A DNA stretch of 64,000 nucleotides from Moorella sp. E308F (GCF_006538365.1 NZ_BJKN01000002.1:1147501-1211500); one strand, 5' to 3'. Positions 53,854-62,869 are shown, counted from the stretch's first letter. The notes: generated by a model from the letters alone, not told the origin. Program-made: numbers and translations.

Positions 53854-55140
53854 TTACTTAATCATTATCACCCGGACTTCTTCCCCGGCCGCGGGTGCTG
53901 CGTGTGGAGGTAAATCAATCAAAGCGTTGGCCCCTATAGCAGCGCGAATGCCGCCGGGTCGACGCGGCAAGGGTGTGACCTCCCAATAACTGCCGCAGGC
54001 CCGGGCCCGGGCCCAGTGAAAGGTTCGTTCCGGTCGCGGTCGGTCAATGGCTTCCCCCAGCCGAGCTAAAAAAGTTAGCGGTGCCGGCTCCCGGCCACCG
54101 AGAGCTCGGATAACTGGCACCGCCAGGAGGTAAAACAACACCATGGCCGCCGGCGGCGTTCCGGGCAGGCCCAGCATCAATTTTGCCCCCGAGCGTGCAG
54201 CTATGACCCGTCGTCCGGGGCGAATAGCCAGTTCCGTAAAGAGTATCTCGCACCCGGTCCTGCTAAAGGCAGCAGGTGTAAAGTCAAAGGGGCTGCCGCC
54301 GGCGCCGCCGGTGGTCAGAAGCAGATCCCCTTCCTGCAGTCCCCAACGGTAGGCCTTTACCTGTTCTTCCAGGTTGTCGGCTAAAAGGCCCAAGGATATT
54401 GCCTGGCCGCCGGAGGCTTCTACGGCTGCTGCCAGGGCATAAAAGTTACTGCTATATATATAGGGAGGAACATTGACATCAGGATAATCTGCCATGCGGT
54501 TAGGAGGGTTCCCTGCCTGATTGTCACCCGGGAGACTTTTCCCTGGACCGGCCGGGTCCAACAACTCGCTTCCGGTGGCGGCCAGAATCACCCGGGGCCG
54601 CTGGTAAACCAGCACTTCCCGCAAACCCAGGGCGGCTAGAAGGCCGATTTCCGCGGGTCCCAGGGTGGTACCGGCGGCCAGTATCTCCTCCCCGCTTTTC
54701 ACTTCGGCTCCGGCCGGTTCCAGATAGCTGCCGGAAGGCAGGCCGGGTATGCTGATAAATTCTCCCCGCTGTTTTACCAGCTCCCGGGGAATAATGGCCA
54801 CCGTCCCTGCCGGAGGACGGGCACCGGTAAAAATGGCTGCCGCCGTCCCCGGACTTAAGGTGATGCCGGGATTGCTGCCGGCCGGAACCGTCCCCACCAG
54901 GCGGTAGATTGCCCCCGGATCAGCAGACCCGGCGGGGATGGTAGCGGAGGCGGGGAGCGGCGGCCCCACGGCGTAGCCGTCGACCAGGGCACGGGGAAAA
55001 GGTGGAAAGGGCCCCGGGGCTGTTACCGCTACCGCCAGGACCCGTCCGGCAGCCTCCTCCAGTCTTACTTTAACCCGGCCGGGCGGTTTTAACCCGGTCA
55101 GTAACATCGCCCGGGCTACCTCCAGGGATAAAGGTGGCAT
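53854..55140 (-). CDS. moeA: Molybdopterin molybdenumtransferase MoeA
   Basis: Inserts molybdate (or tungstate) into molybdopterin. 428 aa with the N-terminal FPRALVDGYAV motif, IFTGARPPAGTVAIIP, and the MoCF domain QEGDLLLTTGGAGGSPFDFT and GLPGTPPAAMVLF. Between mobA and mobB in one direction. Proline-rich inserts around 195-215 are somewhat unusual. Confidence 0.93.
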   Translation of the reverse strand: MPPLSLEVARAMLLTGLKPPGRVKVRLEEAAGRVLAVAVTAPGPFPPFPRALVDGYAVGPPLPASATIPAGSADPGAIYRLVGTVPAGSNPGITLSPGTAAAIFTGARPPAGTVAIIPRELVKQRGEFISIPGLPSGSYLEPAGAEVKSGEEILAAGTTLGPAEIGLLAALGLREVLVYQRPRVILAATGSELLDPAGPGKSLPGDNQAGNPPNRMADYPDVNVPPYIYSSNFYALAAAVEASGGQAISLGLLADNLEEQVKAYRWGLQEGDLLLTTGGAGGSPFDFTPAAFSRTGCEILFTELAIRPGRRVIAARSGAKLMLGLPGTPPAAMVLFYLLAVPVIRALGGREPAPLTFLARLGEAIDRPRPERTFHWARARACGSYWEVTPLPRRPGGIRAAIGANALIDLPPHAAPAAGEEVRVIMIK

Positions 55141-55190
55141 TGCGTTGCATCCTTTCGCCAGGAATAGACGAATTTATTCCTCTCGTGCTA

Positions 55191-55808
55191 TCAAGGCTGC
55201 ACTTCACCGGAGGTGGTGCTGTCCCGCAGCATGCGCCGCGCCCGGGCCAGGTCGTCCGGGGTGTTGATATTGAAGAAAATCTTCTCGGGGTCATTGGAAC
55301 CAACCAGCCGGTCAACGTCCACATAACGCACCTTTACCCGGGGATAAAAGGCAAAGGCCTTATATTTTCCCTCTATCAGGCAATCTTCAATGGCTTTTAA
55401 ACAATCCCGGGAATAAACGGCGTGCAGGGGCTGCAGGTACTCACCCCGGCGCGGCACTACCACATCGTAACCCGGAGCCTGTTCAAGGAGATACATTATA
55501 AAACTCGGTTGCAGGAAAGGCATATCGCAGGCCACGATAAAGTTGTATCGATAAGTTGAAGCCAAGAGGCCGGCATGGAAACCGCTTAAAGGTCCCCGGC
55601 CGGGGATAACATCCGGGACCAGGCGCGCCTTTAAGTCCCGGTACAGTTCCGGGGTATTGGTGACAACGATTATGTCAGAAAATAACGGCCGTAAAGCTGC
55701 CACGACCGTGGCCAGCATGGATTCCTTCCCCAGGGGCAGGAGGGCTTTATTGGTACCCATACGGGTACTTTTGCCTCCTGCCAGGACGATCCCGGCTGCT
55801 TCATACAT
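55191..55808 (-). CDS. mobA: Molybdenum cofactor guanylyltransferase MobA
   Basis: 205 aa nucleotidyltransferase. GTP-binding signature LAGGKSTRMGTNKALLPLG, VTNTPELYRDLKARLVPDV and ACDMPFLQPSFIMYLLE. ATG after CGGAGGCG. Together with moeA and mobB it builds the guanine dinucleotide form of the cofactor used by formate dehydrogenases and other molybdo/tungsto-enzymes. Confidence 0.93.
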   Translation of the reverse strand: MYEAAGIVLAGGKSTRMGTNKALLPLGKESMLATVVAALRPLFSDIIVVTNTPELYRDLKARLVPDVIPGRGPLSGFHAGLLASTYRYNFIVACDMPFLQPSFIMYLLEQAPGYDVVVPRRGEYLQPLHAVYSRDCLKAIEDCLIEGKYKAFAFYPRVKVRYVDVDRLVGSNDPEKIFFNINTPDDLARARRMLRDSTTSGEVQP

Positions 55809-55905
55809 TGCAAGTTGCGCCTCCGGTAAGGTGGTTCCTGGTTTTAAAATGATTATATTTGAATAAATATGTTATTGCAATCTTACCTTAGATTCTACTG
55901 CCAGA

Positions 55906-57006
55906 TTATCCTTCTTTATCTGCCGGTAAAACCCAGAAAGAATCTTTTTTTAAAGATACAGTCACGTTGTTACCTATGCTGATAGCCATATCATGGTAAA
56001 TATAACTTGGAAGCTCCAATTCAATCTCTATTCCTGTACCGGCAAGATCTAAGAACAATAAGTAACTACCATACTGGTCAAAAATCCGCCGTACAGTGGC
56101 TGGAAAAATATTAGACCGCACCCTCGGCGTCAGGGGACGGTCGGGGCGAATAATAACTATTTCCCGCGGGTTGATGCCAAAATGAATTTTATCGCCCGGC
56201 TGTATATGGGGAGTTGCCGGCAATTTAAAATCAAGCCCTTCCTCAATACGGGCGACAATTTCACCGGTGGAAAAGTCTATCACCCTGCCGCTCAAGGTAT
56301 TCCGGTTTAATAATAACCTGGCTACGGCCAGGGTGGCCGGCCGGCGGTAAATCTCGTCCCGGCTGCCTATCTGGTGCAGGCGCCCGTCAATTAAAACGGC
56401 AATTTTATCCCCCAGGAGAAAGGCTTCCTGGAGGTCATGGGTGACATGGATAACCGTGACCTGGAATTGAGCAAAAATCTCCGGGAGTAAAAAAATCAAC
56501 TGCCTTCTGGTAAAACTATCAAGGGCAGAAAAGGGTTCGTCCATCAATATAATATCAGGTTCTACCAGCAGGGTCCTGGCCAGGGCCACCCGCTGTTTTT
56601 CACCGCCGCTTAAAGTCAGGGGATTGGCACGGCTTAAAAGGTGTTCAATGCCAAGGAGTGCCGCTAATTCCCTGGCTCGCTCGCCGGCCCTGGCAGGCGG
56701 GATCCGGTTGGGACGGGCGCCAAAGGTGATGTTTTCCATGACAGAAAGGTGAGGAAATAAAGCAAGGTTTTGTTGAATATAACCAATCTTCCGTTCTTCC
56801 GGCAAAGCACGGGTAACGTCCCGGCCGGCAAAGAGTATCCTGCCTTTCTGGGGTTTTTTAAGGCCTGCCAGAGTATCTAACAGTACCGTCTTCCCGGCAC
56901 CGGACGGCCCTAGAATAATCAGATATTCGGCTTTGTTTACCTTGAAGGAAATATCGTCCAGGTAAAAACCGGGGCCAGCTACGGTTAGATTTTCAACGTG
57001 GATCAC
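55906..57006 (-). CDS. modC: Molybdate/tungstate ABC transporter ATP-binding protein
   Basis: 366 aa. ABC domain with Walker A GPSGAGKTVLLDTL, Q-loop YIQQNLALF, signature LSGGEKQRVALARTLL, Walker B DIILMDEPFSALD, H-loop HVTHD. The C-terminal 130 residues hold a MOP/TOBE-like domain (IEIELELPSYIYHDMAISIG) for oxyanion sensing. ATG overlaps the permease stop by 4 bp. Specificity for Mo or W is not decided. Confidence 0.92.
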   Translation of the reverse strand: MIHVENLTVAGPGFYLDDISFKVNKAEYLIILGPSGAGKTVLLDTLAGLKKPQKGRILFAGRDVTRALPEERKIGYIQQNLALFPHLSVMENITFGARPNRIPPARAGERARELAALLGIEHLLSRANPLTLSGGEKQRVALARTLLVEPDIILMDEPFSALDSFTRRQLIFLLPEIFAQFQVTVIHVTHDLQEAFLLGDKIAVLIDGRLHQIGSRDEIYRRPATLAVARLLLNRNTLSGRVIDFSTGEIVARIEEGLDFKLPATPHIQPGDKIHFGINPREIVIIRPDRPLTPRVRSNIFPATVRRIFDQYGSYLLFLDLAGTGIEIELELPSYIYHDMAISIGNNVTVSLKKDSFWVLPADKEG

Positions 57007-57806
57007 TGGTACAATGCTCCTTTATCCGTCAGTAAACGTAAAGCCAGGAGAATTAAAAAGGCCATCAGAACTATAATGCTTACCAGGGCCACTGCCTTTT
57101 CAATTTTTACAGAAGAGAGATTTAAATAAATGGCAATCGGTAAGGTCTCGGTTTTCATCTTGGTAGCTCCTGCCAAGGTAACTGTGGCGCCAAACTCACC
57201 CAGGGCCCGGGCCCAGGAGAGTATAAAGGTAGCCATAATACCCGGTCTGGCCATGGGCAAAGTCACTCGCCAAAAGGCCCCGCTCCTGCTTTCCCCCAGG
57301 ACCCGGGCCGCCATTTCATAGGCCGGGTCTATAGAGTCAAAAATGGATTTCATCAAACGAATGGCCAGAAAAATGACAATGGTGGCCTGGGCGACAATAA
57401 TGCCGGTTACGTTAAAAACTACCGGGAAAAAATGCTCCTGAAAAAACAATCCTGGAGCCGTATTAAAAAAAATTAGCAGTATCGCCCCTAGGGCAACGGG
57501 TGAGATAACCACCGGCAGATCCATAATGGTATCAATAACCGCTTTAGCCGGCACGCTGAAGCGCGACAGGGCATAACCGGCAGGTATGCCAACTAAAAGG
57601 GCCAGCGTAGCCACTATAAGGGCCGATTCTAAAGAGAGGGCCAGGGCAAAATGAACCTCTCTATCTTTTAGACTGCTGAGAAGTACTTCTTTGTTCAAAT
57701 AGCTAACCTGGGAGAATAAAAGTAGTAAGATATACATCGACACCATGGTAAGAAGGCCGCTGAAAGCCATGGTAAAGGCCTTAGCGGCAATTTTTTTCCC
57801 GCCCAC
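57003..57806 (-). CDS. modB: Molybdate/tungstate ABC transporter permease
   Basis: 267 aa, six hydrophobic segments. The cytoplasmic EAA loop is EMAARVLGESRSGAFWRVTL, PMARPGIMATF, followed by ALGEFGATVTLAGATKMKTE, strongly typical for ModB/WtpB/CysT-type permeases. Preceded by the binding protein gene with 42 bp gap. Confidence 0.92.
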   Translation of the reverse strand: MGGKKIAAKAFTMAFSGLLTMVSMYILLLLFSQVSYLNKEVLLSSLKDREVHFALALSLESALIVATLALLVGIPAGYALSRFSVPAKAVIDTIMDLPVVISPVALGAILLIFFNTAPGLFFQEHFFPVVFNVTGIIVAQATIVIFLAIRLMKSIFDSIDPAYEMAARVLGESRSGAFWRVTLPMARPGIMATFILSWARALGEFGATVTLAGATKMKTETLPIAIYLNLSSVKIEKAVALVSIIVLMAFLILLALRLLTDKGALYQ

Positions 57807-57848
57807 TTTCCTTCTTCACCCTCATTTCTAAAACCCTGGCCTGGTAGC

Positions 57849-58718
57849 TTACCTCCAGTCTGCAGGCAACTGGTATTCGCCCCCAACCGGCGCCTCCGGG
57901 GCAAATTTACGCGCTTCTTCAATGCTTCCCAGGTAACCGTATTTCCGGAAAACTTCTTTGCCTTCTTCTGAGGTGAGAAAAGTCAAAAATAAGGCGGCCA
58001 GCTCCTTTTGCTGGGAAAAGCTGGAGATGGCTGCGGGAATATAACCAATGCGGGTTACCTGTTCCGGCGGCAAATAGATTGTTTCAATCTTGGCCGGGTC
58101 CCATTTTTGGAAGACATCCCAGCCCAAAACGGCGTCTACTTGCTTTAGGGCTACCAGATTGGCTGTTTTCTCGCAGCTTTCCGCATAAGTAACAATATTC
58201 TTTTTGACCTTGTCAGCCAGGCCGGCTTTCTCCAAGACCTCTACCCCGTAAAGGCCTACGCAGACTGTATCGGGACGTGCCAGGCCCACCCGCACCCCGG
58301 GACGGGCTAGATCGTTTAAAGACCGGATCCCTTGCGGGTTGCCCCTGGGCACATTAATAGCCGGTATAAGGTAAACCAGTATCTGTTCGGTTTGGGGATC
58401 CACAACGCCCTCTTTCTTGGCCATTTCCATAAAATCAGAAGAACCGGGGATGTAAATATCGCCCCGGCGGGATAATTTCATCTGGGAAAGAACAGAACCC
58501 GAACCGCCAAAGGTAAGGTTTACCTTAACACCGTACTTTTGCCAAAAAAGCGTAGCAATCTCCTCCAGGGGAGGTTTACTGGCGGCCCCGGCAAAAATTT
58601 GCAGCTCTTTAGTTTCTCCTTGCCTGGCCGCGTTTACGCTTTCCTTTTGCGAGGTACAACCAGTTAAAAAAAGAAGTGCCAGCATAGTAATGACTACTAT
58701 CTTCAAGATTCGTCTCAA
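57849..58718 (-). CDS. modA: Molybdate/tungstate-binding lipoprotein
   Basis: 289 aa. Lipoprotein signal ending LLFLTGC (Cys at about 21). Mature part ELQIFAGAASKPPLEEIA, VNLTFGGSGSVLSQMKLSRR and LGWDVFQKW are typical of ModA oxyanion-binding proteins. First gene of the transporter operon, about 220 bp downstream of the promoter and behind the Moco riboswitch and a hairpin. Confidence 0.92.
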   Translation of the reverse strand: MRRILKIVVITMLALLFLTGCTSQKESVNAARQGETKELQIFAGAASKPPLEEIATLFWQKYGVKVNLTFGGSGSVLSQMKLSRRGDIYIPGSSDFMEMAKKEGVVDPQTEQILVYLIPAINVPRGNPQGIRSLNDLARPGVRVGLARPDTVCVGLYGVEVLEKAGLADKVKKNIVTYAESCEKTANLVALKQVDAVLGWDVFQKWDPAKIETIYLPPEQVTRIGYIPAAISSFSQQKELAALFLTFLTSEEGKEVFRKYGYLGSIEEARKFAPEAPVGGEYQLPADWR

Positions 58719-58772
58719 AGTTAATCAACCTCCCGCAAATTTTATGAGCCTGCCGGCCCTAAATAAGTAAAT

Positions 58773-58799
58773 GCCCCGGCTCGCAAAGGATGCCGGGGC
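58773..58799 (-). terminator. GC-rich hairpin behind the Moco riboswitch
   Basis: GCCCCGGC, 11-base loop, GCCGGGGC on the minus strand, then ATTTACTTATTT. It lies between riboswitch and modA, so it is the likely expression platform (transcription termination), though the T-run is weak. Confidence 0.65.
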
Positions 58800-58819
58800 G
58801 TCAATGCCCTGCCACGCCG

Positions 58820-58937
58820 CATCTCCTTTCCGAGCAAGGGGAGGCAGGCCCGTTTCCCGACCTACCCCGTGGGTACTGACGACCCAGGCCGGTGTCCCAT
58901 AGGCTGGTGGCCCTTAGGTGATACCGGCTCGGAGATG
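58820..58937 (-). promoter_or_regulatory. Molybdenum-cofactor (Moco/Tuco) riboswitch
   Basis: The minus-strand RNA has the conserved blocks of the Moco motif: CUCCGAGCC near the start, GGUAUCACCUAAGGGCCACC, then CCUAUGGGACACCGGCC. The closing stem pairs CAUCUCC (58931-58937) with GGAGAUG (58820-58826) and GAGC with GCUC (58832-58835). It precedes modA and so would turn Mo/W uptake off when cofactor is plentiful. Whether it is the Moco or the tungsten variant is not decided. Confidence 0.88.
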
Positions 58938-58954
58938 GTATGTAATTTTATTTT

Positions 58955-58983
58955 ATCATACTCTTATCCCTTTGTCCCGTCAA
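58955..58983 (-). promoter_or_regulatory. Promoter of the mod operon
   Basis: TTGACG (58978-58983), 17-base spacer, TATGAT (58955-58960) on the minus strand. Transcription would start about 10 bases before the riboswitch. Confidence 0.88.
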
Positions 58984-59009
58984 GATATTGATAGTCCTTT
59001 TAGTCCCGA

Positions 59010-59924
59010 TTAACTATTAACAGGTAACGGTAGCTGAAGATGATGTTTTTCCAAAAAACAGGTAAAGGCCTCGGCTGCCGGGCTTAAAAGCTGGCGACGC
59101 CGCACCAGGTACAAATCGCGCTTTAAATTTACACCCTGGAGGGGAACAGTAAAGAGACGGCCGAGTTTGACGCTTTTTTCCACCGCCCAGCAGGTGACCA
59201 GGGAAATACCAAGGCCGGCCTCCACGGCACTGACAATGGCTTCCGTACTCCCCAGCTCCATGACGATCTGGGAAGAATCAACGGTGAAACCGGCTTTCTG
59301 CAGGCGTTCTTCCACCACCTTGCGGGTACCCGAACCGGCCTCCCGCCAGACCAGGGCCTCGCCCTGTAAATCCCGGGGAGTTGCAACTTTAACCCCGGCC
59401 AGGCGGTGCCCCGGGGGAACAATGAGGACCAGTTCATCCTCTACCAGACGGCTATAGGAAAGGCTACGGACTCGGCCCCCGACGCCGACAACCCCAAGGT
59501 CGATTTCTCCATCCTGCAGGCGCCGGATCACTTCCTGGGAGTCGGCAATCTCTACCACGACTTCCACCCGGGGATATTCCCGCCGGAAACTACCAATCAG
59601 CCGGGGCAGGATATACTGGCCCGGCGTAGTGCTGGCTCCAAGAAGCAAACGGCCCTTCACCAACCGGGTCAGTTCTGCCAGTTCCCGCCGGCTTTGTTCC
59701 AGGTGGCGGGCAATAGCTTTAGCATGCCGGTAACAAATCTCCCCGGCCGCCGTCAGCCGTACTTCGCGGCCCCGGCGTTCAAGCAAACGCGCGCCGTAGT
59801 AATCCTCCAGGGCCTGAAGCTGTTTGCTAACCGCCGGTTGGGTAAGGTGCAGATCCTCGGCTGCCGCGGAAAGGGTGCCTTTTTCTACTGTGGTAATAAA
59901 AGTTAACCAGTAATTGAGGTTCAT
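59010..59924 (-). CDS. LysR-family transcriptional regulator
   Basis: 304 aa. N-terminal winged HTH (residues 1-60: TVEKGTLSAAAEDLHLTQPA, VSKQLQALEDYYGARLLERR), then a two-lobe effector domain with STTPGQYILPRLI typical of the CysL/YwfK group. Divergent from L-lactate dehydrogenase with 67 bp between start codons, so it may regulate ldh. It is also downstream, on the same strand, of nothing close. Effector unknown. Confidence 0.9.
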   Translation of the reverse strand: MNLNYWLTFITTVEKGTLSAAAEDLHLTQPAVSKQLQALEDYYGARLLERRGREVRLTAAGEICYRHAKAIARHLEQSRRELAELTRLVKGRLLLGASTTPGQYILPRLIGSFRREYPRVEVVVEIADSQEVIRRLQDGEIDLGVVGVGGRVRSLSYSRLVEDELVLIVPPGHRLAGVKVATPRDLQGEALVWREAGSGTRKVVEERLQKAGFTVDSSQIVMELGSTEAIVSAVEAGLGISLVTCWAVEKSVKLGRLFTVPLQGVNLKRDLYLVRRRQLLSPAAEAFTCFLEKHHLQLPLPVNS

Positions 59925-59991
59925 AATTTATAGCTCCAGCTGCCGTATAACCCTCCTAGTAACAGTGGAAAATATACGTGGAGGTGATATT

Positions 59992-60945
59992 ATGCCCTTG
60001 CAGGGTCCTGCCAAGGTAGCCATCATCGGCGCTGGCTATGTTGGCGCCAGTACCGCTTTTGCCCTCCTCTTCAGCCCTATCGTCAAAGAAATAGTCCTCG
60101 TCGACATTAACCGCGCCCGGGCTGAAGGGGAAGCCATGGACCTCGCCCACGCGGCCACTTTAATCCGCCCCGTAAAAATTTATGCCGGGAACCCGGCCGA
60201 CTGTGCCGGTGCTCGTATTATTATTTTCACCGCCGGTGCTAACCAGCAGCCCGGGGAAACCCGCCTGGACCTGGTGCACCGCAATACGGCCATTGTCCGC
60301 GAGGCCCTGCCGCCCCTTTTGCAGCACTGCCCGGATGCTTTAATCATTATGGTTGCCAACCCGGTTGATGTCCTTACCTATGTGGCCTGGAAACTCTCGG
60401 GGCTACCAGAGACCAAGGTCCTGGGCTCAGGGACTGTCCTGGATAGCGCCCGTTTTCGCCACCTTTTGAGCCGGCACCTCCACGTCGACCCCCGCAATAT
60501 CCATGCCTATGTAATCGGCGAGCATGGTGATACCGAAGTGCCCGTTTGGAGTTTAGCCAATGTGGCCGGGGTATACCTGGAGGAGTTTTACCTTCTGGAC
60601 GGTACTATAGAAGAAGATGCCTTCCGTATTGAAATAAGCCGCCAGGTCAAGGAGGCTGCCTATACGATCATCGAACGCAAAGGGGCTACTGCTTATGGTG
60701 TAGCCCTGGCTTTAAGTCGAATTACCGAAAGTATCCTCCGGGATGAGAAAAGCGTCCTCACCGTTTCCAGCGTCATCCGCGATCTTTACGGTCTCGAGGG
60801 TGAGGTGGCCTTAAGTCTCCCCTGTGTGGTAGGCAGCCAGGGGCGGGAAAAGGTCCTGGCCATTCCCCTGGGAACCGGGGAACTGGCTGCCCTCAGGCAC
60901 TCGGCGACCATCCTCCAGGATATTATCACCCGGCTCCGTCTTTAG
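59992..60945 (+). CDS. ldh: L-lactate dehydrogenase
   Basis: 317 aa from ATG 59992, preceded by GGAGGTGATATT; the longer frame upstream is not coding. NAD-binding IIGAGYVGASTAFALL, the substrate-specificity loop TAGANQQPGETRLDL with Gln as in LDH (not the Arg of MDH), VANPVDVLTYVAW, and the catalytic His in VIGEHGDTEVPVWS. Cytosolic interconversion of pyruvate and lactate. Ends 1 bp before the stop of the convergent triple-XRE gene. Confidence 0.93.
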   Translation: MPLQGPAKVAIIGAGYVGASTAFALLFSPIVKEIVLVDINRARAEGEAMDLAHAATLIRPVKIYAGNPADCAGARIIIFTAGANQQPGETRLDLVHRNTAIVREALPPLLQHCPDALIIMVANPVDVLTYVAWKLSGLPETKVLGSGTVLDSARFRHLLSRHLHVDPRNIHAYVIGEHGDTEVPVWSLANVAGVYLEEFYLLDGTIEEDAFRIEISRQVKEAAYTIIERKGATAYGVALALSRITESILRDEKSVLTVSSVIRDLYGLEGEVALSLPCVVGSQGREKVLAIPLGTGELAALRHSATILQDIITRLRL

Positions 60946-60946
60946 G

Positions 60947-61705
60947 TTAGTGGCAGCGTTTATAGAGCTGGATAAAATTGAGGATAAAACGGAGTTCATC
61001 CTCGGTACAATTACACACCAGGCGCAATACAGATTGTACCTGGGGTTCCATTAGCAACCGGCGTACTGCAGGGCTCATCTGGTTTAGCATCTCATCCAAA
61101 CCAGCATCATCAGCTATAAAATAACAGGGAGAAATATTTAAGACTTCGCCGATTTTTTCCAGGGTTTTTAACGAAGGCTGTACCTTCCCCTGTTCTATCT
61201 GGCCGATGAGGCCGGCCGAAACTCCGGCCGCCCGGGCCAGGTCAGCCTGGGTAAAGCCCTGTTCTTCCCGGGCCTGGCGCAATTTATGTCCCAGTGAACC
61301 GCCTGTACCGATAACTGTACTTAAAGGGACATCGAGGACGGTAGTAATTTTTTTCAGGGTATCGATGGCCGGGTATACATTTCCCCTCTCTATTTCACTC
61401 AGATAGGAAATAGAGATACCGGCTTCCTCGGCCAGGGTGCTCAAACTTTTACCTTTTTTTTCCCGCAAGAGGCGGAGCCTCTCCCCCAGGGCGAGGCCCC
61501 GCTCATTACCGGCCTCCACGAGTTGCTCCCGGGGGAGATTTAAAGCCACGGCTATTTTATCAAGGGTTTTCAGGGAAGGTTTTTTCGCTCCCCGTTCGAT
61601 CTCGCTTAAATATGAAACGGAAACTTCGGCTTTTTTAGCTAGGTCCTGAAGTGAATAACCCCGTTCTTCCCTCAGTTCCCGGATGCGTTTACCACAGACC
61701 CGCAT
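60947..61705 (-). CDS. Regulator with three tandem XRE helix-turn-helix domains
   Basis: 252 aa. Three HTH_3 repeats at about 5-60, 74-129 and 139-194, each with the LSEIERG or IGQIEQG recognition-helix pattern. The C-terminal 55 residues (MLNQMSPAVRRLLMEPQVQS, then CNCTEDELRFILNFIQLY) are a helical tail. Unusual because most XRE regulators carry a single domain. A consensus promoter and 11-bp inverted repeat lie upstream and suggest autoregulation. Confidence 0.88.
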   Translation of the reverse strand: MRVCGKRIRELREERGYSLQDLAKKAEVSVSYLSEIERGAKKPSLKTLDKIAVALNLPREQLVEAGNERGLALGERLRLLREKKGKSLSTLAEEAGISISYLSEIERGNVYPAIDTLKKITTVLDVPLSTVIGTGGSLGHKLRQAREEQGFTQADLARAAGVSAGLIGQIEQGKVQPSLKTLEKIGEVLNISPCYFIADDAGLDEMLNQMSPAVRRLLMEPQVQSVLRLVCNCTEDELRFILNFIQLYKRCH

Positions 61706-61754
61706 TTTCTTTCGCTCTCCTGGGATTTAACTTAAATTAATTTATAGTATTATC

Positions 61755-61817
61755 GAATAAAGTATAAATTAAAGGCTCCAGCTCTGTCAAGTTTCAAATT
61801 TTCTTCATACTTTATTC
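61755..61817. promoter_or_regulatory. Probable operator: 11-bp inverted repeat pair in a divergent promoter region
   Basis: GAATAAAGTAT (61755-61765) and its exact inverse ATACTTTATTC (61807-61817), centres 52 bp apart, about five helical turns. The first half-site covers the -10 of the XRE gene promoter; the second lies toward the DUF2680 gene. Confidence 0.6.
61762..61790 (-). promoter_or_regulatory. Promoter of the triple-XRE gene
   Basis: TTGACA (61785-61790), 17-base spacer, TTATAC (61762-61767) on the minus strand; the -10 overlaps an operator half-site. Confidence 0.75.
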
Positions 61818-61870
61818 ATATTTTTATCATTCCTGCCAGGTAGAATATACCTCGAAAGGAGGTGGCGCGG

Positions 61871-62269
61871 GTGACGAAAAAAATTGCCCTCGTCCTCGCC
61901 ATAGTGTTGATGCTGGGGGTGCTGGCACCGGTGGCCTTTGCGGCAGTTACCGACCAGCAAAAAGCTGAGATTGATTCCTTGTACCAGCAGATTATCGAGC
62001 TGCGTCAGCAAATTGTCGACAAGTATGTTGAAGCTGGCGAACTAACTAAGGAACAAGGTGAGGCGATTAAAGAAAGTATCCGGGACATGGAAGAATACCA
62101 TAGCAAATATGGTATAGTTCCCGGCGCCTGCCATGGCGGGGCGGGCTATGGCATGATGGGAGGCTGGGGCCGCGGATTCCTGGGCGGTTTTGGCAATAAC
62201 CCCAACCCGGGTAACCAGAATTCAGCCTTCTACGGCCCTGCCATGATGCGCGGTTATATGGGTTTGTAA
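61871..62269 (+). CDS. DUF2680 secreted protein
   Basis: 132 aa from the GTG at 61871; an earlier in-frame GTG overlaps the AAGGAGGT ribosome site. A signal peptide (KKIALVLAIVLMLGVLAPVA, cleavage near AFA) precedes a helical DUF2680 domain (ELRQQIVDKYVEAGELTKEQ) and a Gly/Met/Asn-rich tail. Divergent from the triple-XRE gene and shares the operator region. Function unknown. Confidence 0.85.
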   Translation: MTKKIALVLAIVLMLGVLAPVAFAAVTDQQKAEIDSLYQQIIELRQQIVDKYVEAGELTKEQGEAIKESIRDMEEYHSKYGIVPGACHGGAGYGMMGGWGRGFLGGFGNNPNPGNQNSAFYGPAMMRGYMGL

Positions 62270-62308
62270 AGCAACACACTACCTTATCTCTTGCTAAACT
62301 TAAGTAAA

Positions 62309-62338
62309 AACAGCCCCATTGTTAAGGGGCTGTTTTTT
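62309..62338. terminator. Bidirectional terminator between DUF2680 and tlpA-like genes
   Basis: AACAGCCCC-attgttaa-GGGGCTGTT with TTTTTT on the plus side and TTTTTAC on the minus side; it serves both convergent genes. Confidence 0.85.
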
Positions 62339-62362
62339 CGCGGGTAACAAGGAGGCTCAAAC

Positions 62363-62869
62363 TCAAAGGAGATCCTTTACAAGATTATCCAGTTCTCCTG
62401 GCCCCAGGGGCCCTTGTTTGACCCGGCGGATCTGGCCCTGGCGGTCGATGATAAAGGTAGTGGGAATGCCGGCGACTCCGTAGCTCCTTGCAACCCGGCT
62501 GTCGTGGTCCAGGAGTACGAGGTAATTATGCTCCTTATTTCCCAGGAAGGCCCGGATGCCGGCCTCTGTCTCCCGCTGCATGATATTGACGGCCAGGACC
62601 TTCACCCCCTGGTCCGCCAGTCTCCCCGCTGCTTTATCCAGTTCCTCCATTTCGGCCACACAATAGGGACACCAGGTGGCCCAGAAGTTCAATACTACCA
62701 CCTGGCCCTTAAAGCTTGCCAGGCTGACCTGACCACCATCCAGGGTTGGCAGGGTAAATGCAGGTGCCAGGACTTTGTTGCCCTGGCGGCCCGGCAGGAT
62801 AAAGGAAGCTGCCAGGACAGCAAACATAATGACTATGATTATGAGGGGCACCTTCCAGTTTTTCGGCAT
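62363..62869 (-). CDS. TlpA/ResA-like membrane-anchored thiol-disulfide oxidoreductase
   Basis: 168 aa. N-terminal membrane anchor (7-26) and a thioredoxin domain on the outer face with LNFWATWCPYC (C67, C70) and GIPTTFIIDRQG (cis-Pro). It lies 11 bp downstream of the CcdA-like gene, which would pass electrons to it. Typical for cytochrome c maturation or envelope thiol repair. Reducing partner unknown. Confidence 0.92.
   Translation of the reverse strand: MPKNWKVPLIIIVIMFAVLAASFILPGRQGNKVLAPAFTLPTLDGGQVSLASFKGQVVVLNFWATWCPYCVAEMEELDKAAGRLADQGVKVLAVNIMQRETEAGIRAFLGNKEHNYLVLLDHDSRVARSYGVAGIPTTFIIDRQGQIRRVKQGPLGPGELDNLVKDLL

Noticed and set aside
55141..55190. GGAATA..TATTCC small palindrome between moeA and mobA as an operator
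   Set aside because: Short, imperfect, no promoter beside it; likely chance.
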